Shown: piece by piece, positions 46,790 to 55,786 of the stretch
How positions within the stretch are numbered: position 1 is the first letter of the stretch
Layout: every line of letters begins with the position of its first letter
Source: Adineta steineri
Lineage: Eukaryota > Rotifera > Eurotatoria > Adinetida > Adinetidae
Direction: 5' to 3'
DNA length: 64,000 nt
Assembly (NCBI GenBank): GCA_905250115.1
Contig: CAJNOI010000254.1
Span: 39,738-103,737, forward strand
The notes under the pieces: generated by a model
Seen by the model: the letters and a program-made list of their open reading frames with translations, nothing else
Databases searched by the model: none
Told to the model about the DNA's origin: nothing
Made by a program: the position numbers and the translations under genes

Positions 46790-47974
46790 GATATATTATT
46801 TTTCGTCTATAAAATATAAGATAAATAAGACAGTGAAGAAAAATTCAACATCTGGTGGTTTTGATATCTATATAAATTTTCATAATCACTCGTTTCAATT
46901 CCAGATTCTATTGTTCTTTGTTTCATTTAAACATTTAGTCTTATACGCAAACAAAAATATTTCGAAGGTATGATTTTTATTTAAAAGAGTTTTTCTTTTG
47001 AGTTTTATTATTATAAAGAACTATGTAGAAAAACTATCTCAGTAAGAGACAGTATCGTTCTATTCAATTAAATTGTTAATAGGATAATTTGCTACTAAAT
47101 AAATTTCAACTTCAATAGCATTAATATTCACCAAAACATTGATATATTAATACAAAAGCAACGTGTATTTTGTTAGAGTTTATGTTTTCATCAGTATCTA
47201 GATATCAATCCTATCATATTCATAAGTAAACTTTATTGTAAACTTACACCTAAACTCAAACTTTATTAACTACATTTAATTATAAATCAAAGGTTAATAT
47301 TTTTTATGTATAATTGTCTTATGTTATTGATTCATTTAAAAGATGAGGATATTAAAATATGATTTTTGTTTTCGTTGTTTCTCTTAAAAAGAAATATACT
47401 TATTTAATTAAACAGTGAAATACCATATTAATGTATTCTTCGAAAGTTGATAATTTCTTTTAACTTTTTATGACTCCGAATTCTTTCGTTGTGTGAATTA
47501 CTAAAACTTTATTCTTTTGTAATTTCGTAATAATCAATTTAATTCCAAAAAACGACAACCAATTATTTCAATATTTTCTATGTTTTCTTTTTGACCTTTA
47601 TTAGAAAAGATTCAGATCAAGAGGGCCTAATAACTAGAACAGACATAGAAAAGAAAATATATTGTAAGTAAAATGTAATAGTAAATCATTATTATCTTTC
47701 TTTCTTTCTCGTTCTTTTCACTAAAACTATTATTCGTATCATCATCTGACGGACGAAACAGTCATTTAGACATTCGAGATATTGAATCGAATATATGTTT
47801 CTAGAACAAAAGATAAAAGAAAAGACATAAAGGATATAGATATTAATGATATCATGGAAAACAAAGACATGACATAGATATCGAAAAGAGAGATCATCAT
47901 CTATAGAAGAATCATAATGGACGTTTATCAGCCTATAAATAACGTGTGTTTTTATAAGTGAAGTATCATAAAAA
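46790..47974. other. Intergenic region with promoter of the fibrinogen-related gene
   Basis: No gene is supported; the frame at 47692-48033 (minus) is a shadow. The right end holds a TATA-type element at 47934-47940. Confidence 0.5.
47934..47940 (+). promoter_or_regulatory. TATA box of the fibrinogen-related gene
   Basis: TATAAAT lies 41 bases before the ATG at 47975, which would place transcription start only about ten bases upstream of the start codon, a short leader typical for this kind of gene. Confidence 0.5.
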
Positions 47975-49894
47975 ATGTTGTTCAAATTTATTATTCTGTT
48001 CGTTACGGTCAATTTACTTGTCGAATTAGGCAATGCCAGAAAAATATCTCACCCTACTACCGATGGAAAACCAACAAAACTGCATAAAAGTGTAAATTTT
48101 GATGAAGATGAAACACGTCGTCCAATTGATTGTGCTGCAATTTATCGCAAGCAAGAACGCGATGGTTCAGATATTACCAGTGGTGTTTACACAATATATC
48201 CAGAAAATAGTAAATCATTTAAAGTATTCTGTGATATGGAAACTGATGGCGGTGGTTGGACTTTCATACAACGTCGAGGTGAATTTAAACCTCAAGAAGA
48301 CTTTTATCGCAAATTGAAGGATTATAAAGAAGGTTCCGGAGATGGTCGAGGTGAATTTTGGTTAGGAAATGATAGAATTTATACCTTAACAAATCAAGAT
48401 AAATATGATTTACGATTCGATTTTGAAGATTACGGAGGAGCAAAACGATTTGCTGTTTATTCTGGTTTTCGTATTGGTGATGAATCAACTGATTACCGAA
48501 TGACATTTGATGCATTTATCAAGGGTGATGCCGGTGACTCATTAGCTGGACACAGTGTTTTATCTAGCGTGGGGGCCGTGGGGGCGCCGCCCCCTCGGGA
48601 TTTTGCTTCGCCCCCCCCCCCCCCGGAAATATGAAATTATTATATTAAAAAAAATTAACATTTTCTTTATTTTTTTGTAGCATAATACTTTCACTCTACT
48701 CTTTCGTCAATTAGTAATGTATAGTTTGTGTTTTCTCAATGATAAAAGAAGAGAACAGTCGGATATGAATATTATATAACTGTTTGACGATGTATTAAAT
48801 AGTCTATTATCTATTATTCATCATGATATTCATGCAAAAGAACAAAAAGATGAAAAAAATTCGTTCGTGTTAGGCTAATTGTTCTTTTACGTCGTATATT
48901 TCATATCGGTCACATTATTCTATTTCACCTATTAACATACATTATTCAACGAGTGTCATCAGGACAAAAATCTTTGACTTCCTATTTTAAAAGGGAAAAA
49001 ATGAAGAAATCAACTAACAATGAAAAAAAAGTGCGAAGAACTTCGGTTCAATATAGATTTTTTCTCCAAGTCTTGTATTTTTTGTTTTCGTATTTATTTT
49101 CATAATATATTGATAGCAAAGCAAAGGTTTACTTATAAACACCTCCCTATAATACAAGTTTCCTCTGAGACGAGCAACATGTCTGACGTATTAAAAGCCC
49201 TTCTAATTTTTTCAAAAAAATTTAACAATTTTTGAGATTTTGTCGAATTTTCCTGCTAAAACTACTAAAATTTCTCGATTTTAAGTTGAAATTTCGACGA
49301 ACTCCTATCTAACTGTGCTAAATCTAGAAAAATTGCCAAAAATTTTCTGAAAAACTCGTGAAAATCTTGAAAATCTCTAGAAATCTTTCGAATCGATTAC
49401 CTTATCATGGTCTATGAAAATTTTTTGAGACTTAATAGAAGCCACCTCCAGAAATTATAAATGGTAGACAAATTAGGAGTTCCCGAAGGCTTCTAATATG
49501 CGGAGGGATCTACTGTGTATTAAATAAATAAAAATTTGTTTTTTGTTATATCAAAAAAAGTTTTATACAGCCTTTTTTTGAAAACTACGCTTGCCCACCC
49601 GGAAACCACGGTTGCCCCCTCGGAACATAAAACCTAGATAAAACACTGGCTGGACATAATGGCATGAAATTTACAACTAATGATCGAGATAATGATCACA
49701 GTACACGATATGGTAACTGTGCTCAAACATATAAAGGTGCTTGGTGGTATTACGATTGTCATACGGTAAATCCAAATGGTCAACGAAAGAATAATAACTT
49801 AGGCGAAGGAATTAATTGGCAAACATGGCATGGTTGGACCTACTCATTAAAGAAAATTGAAATGAAAATTCGTCCATCTAACTTCAACTTATAA
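47975..49894 (+). CDS. Secreted fibrinogen-related protein (FReD), split by a hAT-like insertion
   Basis: The coding halves are 47975-48552 and 49657-49894. Leaving out the insertion and one target-duplication copy gives exactly 272 codons with no stop. Residues 1-21 are a signal peptide (FIILFVTVNLLVELGNA). The FReD starts at DCAAIYRK. It shows DGGGWTFIQRRG, EFWLGNDRIYTLT and the YDLRFDFEDYGG strand in the first half. The second half has FTTNDRDND (calcium-site type loop), NCAQTYKGAWWYYDC and the closing WHGWTYSLKKIEMKIRP. Such proteins bind sugars or acetyl groups and often act in innate recognition. In this haplotype the insertion adds a premature stop about 27 codons after the break, removing the ligand-binding C-terminus. 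Both halves are intact, so the insertion is recent. Confidence 0.9.
48545..48552. repeat. Left copy of 8-bp target-site duplication
   Basis: GCTGGACA immediately precedes the CAGTG end of the inserted element. The identical octamer follows the element at 49649-49656. Confidence 0.88.
48553..49648. mobile_element. hAT-like non-autonomous transposon, 1096 bp
   Basis: The ends are perfect 15-bp inverted repeats: CAGTGTTTTATCTAG at the left and CTAGATAAAACACTG at the right. The element is flanked by an exact 8-bp direct repeat GCTGGACA (48545-48552 and 49649-49656). An 8-bp duplication with CAGTG-type ends is typical of the hAT superfamily. Subterminal regions are rich in G or C runs. No transposase frame is present. 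The interior at 49185-49512 is the reverse complement of the repeat at about 7190-7550, so either a second repeat is nested here or the two share a body. Confidence 0.88.
49185..49512. repeat. Dispersed repeat, reverse complement of the 7190-7550 block
   Basis: Shared segments in opposite orientation include CTCCTATCTAACTGTGCTA, AAATTTCTCGATTTTAAG and the GGCTTCTAATATGCG end. The two copies differ by scattered substitutions and small indels. Confidence 0.7.
49649..49656. repeat. Right copy of 8-bp target-site duplication
   Basis: GCTGGACA immediately follows the CACTG end of the inserted element and continues into the fibrinogen-domain reading frame. Confidence 0.88.
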
Positions 49895-50835
49895 AATTAA
49901 ACAATATTTTGTTGAAATAATTTTCTTAAATTATATTATTGTCTTATTTAATTTGTAAAATATGTTCATTTTTTCATATAATAGAAATAAATATTAATCT
50001 AAAGAAAAATATTTTAAATGATATTATTTTGTTTTTTGAAGAAAAGCATCAGAATGAATAGAAAAACTAATTTATGATGATTTCGAAGTATTATTTACTA
50101 AAAGTATTTATTATAGAAAATCTGGCTAAATTTCATCGTATTATTTATTCGTTATGTAATAAATAGAAGATTCTTTGTATATTTATGGCATACTTAATAT
50201 GACATACGATGGTATATATTTATTTTTCTTTTCTTTCTATTCTCTAATGTCATCGAAACAAATTCGATCAGTTCAAAATGCCCTAGTAATGTTTGTTTTA
50301 CACAATAACGTATCTGATTTAGTTAAAGATAAACGTATCATTCATAATTTTCAGTTGATTAATATATTGATAACTTGTTTTATCTATCAAATATTTTTAA
50401 AAAACAAGAAAGAGGGTTTTTTATACTTACACATTTGTTCATTATATGACTACTATTATATTAATAGAATGTAGAGAAATTATTTGTAAACTAAATAGAT
50501 ATAGCTATTATGAAAAGAAATTTTTTATATAAAGTTTAATTTGTTATTTTGAAAAAATATGATAGGATTATTATCTCTATGTTTCTTTCCTTTTCAAAAA
50601 GGTCATATATTTAGATTCATCGAATGATTTTCAGCTGACTGATATATGGTCATATGTATACTTTTCATTGTTTGAATCGATTACTATTTGAAGTGCATTT
50701 GTTAGAAAAGAAAGAAAGAAAGTCATTCTTCTTATCTCGACTAATCATTATTACTGTCTATTGTTGTTATATTTCACCATATAAATACTACACTAACATC
50801 GGCATAGTTCATACATCATTTTGTTCGACAACCAA
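49895..50835. other. Intergenic region with promoter at the right end
   Basis: AT-rich, no supported gene. TATAAATA at 50780-50787 fits a promoter for the next gene, followed by a short untranslated exon and an intron at 50836-50895. Confidence 0.5.
50780..50787 (+). promoter_or_regulatory. TATA box of the secreted-protein gene at 50909
   Basis: TATAAATA lies about 49 bases before the donor of a probable 60-bp leader intron (CCAA|GTAAGT at 50836, TTTTTTTAG ending at 50895). That would give a leader exon of about 20-25 bases. Confidence 0.45.
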
Positions 50836-50908
50836 GTAAGTTATCTATTTCTATTTTTCATTCAAAATCAATAGGATTTCTTATTCTTTTTTTAGTTCAG
50901 TTATTGAA

Positions 50909-51544
50909 ATGTTTACTAAATTCATTTTTCTTTTAACTATTACAATTTTTGCTGTAAAGGCAATTGATTCAAATGAAGATTCACTATCATCACTTGATGA
51001 AGATGCAGAAAAATGGACAGAATTACAAAATCATTATATTACTCAATCTCCATATGAATCTGTTCGTGGAGACAGAAGAACAAGATGCCGTATGATACAT
51101 GAATGCTGTCCAGAAGAACGTAAACACTTATTTAAAATTCTAAGTGAAGGAGATATTCAAAAAACATGTACTGGCACTGCAGGCTCAAGTTTATATGAAT
51201 CTCATTCACCAAAATGTCGAAGTTTAATTCAACATTTAAGTGACATTCGAAAAAGTACTGAATATGCTCAGCTTATGGAAGCTTATACTGGTATACAAGT
51301 TGTTAATGCTCGATTTCAAGTTCATCGAACCAAAATGGCGTCAGTATGTTCAACTGCTGAATTATCGGCTTTTTATTGTGAACCAGAAAATATGACATTA
51401 TTTAAATCGTGTGCAAAAAAAGTCTTACGTTTGGTTGATCGTGAAAATGGTGGAAGAGGTTACGATAAATTTTTTCGTCTTTTAAAAGATGATTATAAAA
51501 ATATAAATGAAAGAATTGCTATTAAATTTCCTTACTTAAGTTAA
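50909..51544 (+). CDS. Secreted cysteine-containing protein of unknown family, 211 aa
   Basis: The coding sequence is a single exon, probably preceded by a leader intron at 50836-50895. Residues 1-18 are a signal peptide (FIFLLTITIFAVKA) and an acidic propeptide-like stretch follows (SNEDSLSSLDEDAEKW). The mature region has a double-Cys word HECCPEERKHLF and single Cys in QKTCTG, PKCRS, ASVCST, FYCEPE and KSCAKK. This even spacing in a mostly helical sequence suggests a disulfide-bonded helical bundle. I do not recognise the family and it may be rotifer-restricted. One NMT sequon is present. Confidence 0.75.
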   Translation: MFTKFIFLLTITIFAVKAIDSNEDSLSSLDEDAEKWTELQNHYITQSPYESVRGDRRTRCRMIHECCPEERKHLFKILSEGDIQKTCTGTAGSSLYESHSPKCRSLIQHLSDIRKSTEYAQLMEAYTGIQVVNARFQVHRTKMASVCSTAELSAFYCEPENMTLFKSCAKKVLRLVDRENGGRGYDKFFRLLKDDYKNINERIAIKFPYLS

Positions 51545-52719
51545 TTTTTTCTTGAATAAATAATAATTATATACTTTAATATTCTCATTACTTGTTTATG
51601 ACTGTCAATCTATGTTAATAATTTTGGGATATGATTCTTAATTGATCTATATTCTGTACACCTTGTATTTATTCTTAGCTAGTCTTATTCACATCAACAC
51701 CTTCAAGATTCTAATATAGCCTTCATGACAACAATTTGACATTTTTAACTATAGATCAACTGATATTTTAATATACCAGCCGTTTACGATTCGTAAAAGA
51801 AAAAACTAACACTGACATCGACCAACTCTTAGTAGAAGATATTTGCTATAGAGATGGAATACTATAGTCATCTATTTTAGAAACAGTCCGTTCATGATCG
51901 AACAACAAATTTGATAGCTGTTGAATTGGATCGATCTTATGGACTTCATGCTCACTAGACTAAATACCATTGAATTTCCTTTTATGGAAAGATGTCAAAA
52001 CAAATGTTCAATAGTATTTGGATGTGGATAAATACAAGATGAATCTACACCCACATCCTCAAATACATTTGCTGGTTTTAATACTTAAAATACGTAGAAC
52101 TTCTTGTTAAATTTGAATAATTCATTCGTTCTGTTTTTATGATAAATAGAATTCTATCAAAACTTCTTTCGATGATTGTTTCCTTTATCCACATAGACAT
52201 ATATGCACATTTTTATACACAGTCAAACATGCTAATTCTCTCATTTATAATTCTATGAAAAATAGGTCTCTGTATTAAAGTTGATATGATCATAACTAAT
52301 TAATCTATAAGCGCAATGAATATTTGAAAAGTGCAAAGAAAAAAAAGACTAAATAACAAACTGAAATCTCATATCAACACTAAAGAATTGATTCAATTGT
52401 AAAGTTTGCGATGTTTTCACATATCTGCTGCTATAATAGTATCCTACTCCTTTCTTAATCTTATCAATATATTTCCAAATGACAGACGAAATTGATACGC
52501 TTGTTTTTTAACAACTAATCCAACAATAAAAGCTTTTCATAGACCGTTGATAAGAACATTATTCTATACAATTGTTCATTGTTAGTACCATAGGCGGGCC
52601 ACCAGAGGGCAATTGGTGGCCATTGCCACACCCAAAAAACTTAAATATTATATTTAGTTATATATATAATCAAAAATTATTGAACTAGCTATGATGATTT
52701 AAAAGCTGTACAACGACTT

Positions 52720-53205
52720 TACCAAACTAACGAGGGAACTTTACCAACTGTCCAATCGCTTTTTTAATAAAAGCCATTGGGATAGAGGTTATCAACCATG
52801 CTGATTCCGAATAAGAGCGAGAAAAGTGCCCTTAGACCTTCATAGAGTGGTTTCATAGAAAATCGATTTCCAAAAACCACATACTTTTTACTACCCAGAT
52901 AGACATGATCTTTAAAAAAACGCGTAGAAACGTGTTAAGAATTCGTAAAAACGCCGTTTTTATGATGGCCTATCGTTGAAGCGCTGTTTGGACGCGTTTT
53001 TTTAAAGATCGTGTCTGTCTGGATAGTAAAAAGTATGTGGTTTTTGAAAATCGATTTTCTATGAAATCACTCTATGAAGGTCCAAGGGCACTTCTCACTC
53101 TCTTATTCGGAATCAGCATGGTTGATAACCTCTATCCCAATGATTTTTATTAAAAAAGCGATTGGATAGTGGGTGAAGTTCCTTTGTCAGTCGCATTTAC
53201 TTCAA
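52720..53205. mobile_element. Foldback element with arms of about 200 bp
   Basis: The two arms are nearly exact inverted copies. The left arm runs outward to inward through GTCCAATCGCTTTTTTAATA, GGATAGAGGTTATCAACCA, ATGCTGATTCCGAATAAGAG and ATCTTTAAAAAAACGCG. The right arm carries the same words in reverse complement, ending near GAAGTTCC. The short unpaired centre is near 52940-52975. No protein frame. The outer borders are approximate. Confidence 0.75.
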
Positions 53206-53483
53206 CTTATTTTTTATAGAAACTGTCTATTCAAATTTTCAAATATTCTGCAATGATGTCAATATTATTAAATATTCTTTAAGAAAACCCTCATTTACTT
53301 TTGAAAGTTTATTTTGATGATATACCTCAAAATATAAATTTATATATAATGAACACAAAAGAAAAGATAATATTATGAATACTACCAACAATCAGGGGTG
53401 TCGCGACCGGGAAGGGGACTGTAACATTCTTTCAGTCTTACGAAATTTCTATTTTTTGCTTAACAAAATCGGCAAATCTTCTT

Positions 53484-53552
53484 AGGTGTGGGTGTGGGTG
53501 TCGGTGGGTGTGGATATGCCTCTGTTCGTAACTCAGTCCCACACCCACACCT
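53484..53552. repeat. Hairpin with telomere-like TGTGGG arms, copy A
   Basis: AGGTGTGGGTGTGGGTGT and GGTGGGTGTGG form the left arm, and CCCACACCCACACCT the right. The loop contains CCTCTGTTCGTAACTCAG. The loop is nearly identical to that of 56361-56420, showing these are copies of one element rather than chance GT runs. Confidence 0.7.
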
Positions 53553-54819
53553 TTGTCAGCGATCCTGAATGGCATACATTTGTTTTGAATATGACATCGT
53601 AAAAAGCATAGATGAATAATACACACAATTTAATCGAAAATAATTGAAGCAATATTATTTGTCTCTTTTTCTTTTTATTAGTTAAGCTTTTATTATTATC
53701 TCATGATAATTTTCTTGATTTAACAATAAATATTCCAATCATTCATCTTGATTCTCATTAAATAAATAATGTTAAATAGATTTGTTACGAGAAATTAATT
53801 CATAATTGATCGAACAAATAATATCTCACATAAATGAATAAAAAAAGAAATCTATAATGGTGTGGCATGCTGATATGAATGAAGAATAGACCCACGCTTT
53901 ACAAAGACTTTCGAGATAGTGATTGTGGATGAATAAGTAAGTGAATATACGTTCATCTATCACTAACATTCACATCTACTCTCAAAGAAATTTTGTCATC
54001 TTTCATTTTTTTTTCTCAAAGCAAAAGAAAGTAAAGTGATTTTTGTATAATAAAAATAACTGACTTTACTAAATACAATCGATGATTGATTGCTTAATTC
54101 TATGGAAAGATTCTTTTTCTATCCGATGTATTCTAAACAAGTTGCATAAGACACTAATTTTATTCACTTACTTATCATTTCAAAAGGAATATAAATTGAT
54201 TGCAATCATTAACCATATGTTAACTATTATCGAAAAATATTTAGTTCTTTTTTCTTTTCCTGTTAATAAATTAAAGCTACAAAAGGGTTTTTTGACTTGA
54301 GATAATCGAAAATGTATTCTGTGTACATGGACGTAAGTGTGACTTAAAAAAAGATAAACTCATATCCGCTGTAATCTTAGTTATAAGTTTACTTGTCTCT
54401 GAGCGTGTTAACCTTTCGTATAGTATCTATGTAAATGTAGATACCGTAGTAGACGCGAATTTCAAAAAAACACCTTTAAATCATACAATTCTGGTTCCTG
54501 ATTATAAAGTTTAGAGGCATTTTTCAAATTTTTGTCTGCTTGGATACAGTTGAAGTTGCTTAGACAACTAATGTATCATATTAGGTATAAAAATGTTCAT
54601 TTCCGATAAACATAAATATTTCTCTACAGCATCTGTAAACTAGTTCTTCTGTAACACACAAGAAATCATCGATCACCTTAAAAAAATTAAAAAATTACTG
54701 AAAATTTAATTTATTGTGTCTTAAATTCAAATATGTAAGTTAACATGAAGAAATAACAAGAGTAATGGAATAGTTTTTAATTTATGAAAATAAGTATCCG
54801 TTGACAATACTGTTTATTT

Positions 54820-55786
54820 CTACAAGTAGAGCTTTTTGAGCAAAGTAGGATGTTCTTTACATCTGAAACAAATAAAATCAAATAGAGAAGAAAAAATACT
54901 TCTATATACCCTTTGATAAGTTGTTCTTTATTTATTTTTGAGTTATCGCTGAGACCCAAAATTGCAAATACTTCGGAAGCAGTTTTTTCGGCATAATCAG
55001 GATCAGCATCTTTTACAAGATTCAAAGCTACCTAAAATAATCAATTATGCTCTACTACAAGGAGATATTAGGATTAACTTACGGCACCATCGAAGATTGC
55101 AGTTACTTCCTCATGATCTAAATATCCATCACCAGAAAAATCAAACCTAATCAATAAAAAAAGAAGTAGTTGATCATCAGTAAATTATAATATTCAATCA
55201 AAATAACCCTCGAAAGAGAATATCAACGTTTGATTCGATGGTATTTGGCCGTAGGAAGTGCATTGCCAAAAGAAATTCGTCGAATTCGATTGTTCCATTT
55301 TTATTTTTATCAAATGTAGCAAATGCTTTTCTGAATATGTTAAAAGAAAATGTTAAACCATTTGAAATGATTGAATGGATATATGAACATACTCGCAAGC
55401 CACTTTATCAGTCATATCGTAATCGAAATCAAGCAACTTATACATATGGATGAATTGTTCCTTGGTCATTTTACCTGTTGGCTGTAATTTTAAAAATCCC
55501 TAATGTAAATTCAAACAAGAATAGATGATCGTAGTTTATCACAAATAAAATTTCTTTTTACTTTATGTTCTTCTCTGATTTCTATATTAGAATAAACAAT
55601 TCTATATAGAGATAAAATGAATTCTTTTTTTCTACTTACCCTCTGCACTAAGTTTTGAAATCTTTTGTATTTCAACGATTTCTAAAAATATGACCAGTCA
55701 ATCAGTAAAATAATTCAATAGATAAACAAACCTTCATCAGTTAGCGATTTAGATTTGCCAAATTTGGTGACTATTCGGTTACCCAT
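54820..55786 (-). CDS. Neuronal calcium sensor-like EF-hand protein, 191 aa, 8 exons
   Basis: Exons are 55786-55732, 55681-55640, 55581-55562, 55499-55393, 55330-55208, 55146-55083, 55031-54910 and 54862-54820 (192 codons with the stop). The N-terminus MGNRIVTKFGKSKS fits N-myristoylation. EF-hand 1 (LDFDYDMTDKVAC) is degenerate. EF-hand 2 is DKNKNGTIEFDE and EF-hand 3 is DFSGDGYLDHEE; both look calcium-competent. EF-hand 4 (LSDNSKINKEQL) is shortened and probably weak. The ending GCKEHPTLLKKLYL resembles the C-terminus of recoverin/NCS proteins, and total length is normal for that family (about 190 aa). The protein would act as a calcium-myristoyl switch at membranes. The 20-bp third exon is required to bridge AE to GFLKLQP in frame. 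The last intron is 47 bp. Confidence 0.85.
55562..55581 (-). other. 20-bp microexon of the calcium-sensor gene
   Basis: This exon is flanked by ATATAG and GTAAAAAG. It adds the residues EIREEHK, which complete the helix before GFLKLQP and make the otherwise mismatched phases of the neighbouring exons join correctly. Confidence 0.75.

Larger units (their letters stand above)
51545..54819. other. Intergenic region with foldback element and hairpins
   Basis: No gene is supported. It holds a G/T hairpin at 52020-52060, a foldback element at about 52720-53205 and a hairpin with telomere-like arms at 53484-53552. The sequence at 52591-52630 (GGCGGGCCACCAGAGGGC then GGTGGCCATTGCCAC) has the look of a transposon terminus but no partner end was found. 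Frames at 53438-53626 and 54082-54300 have no domain. Confidence 0.5.
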
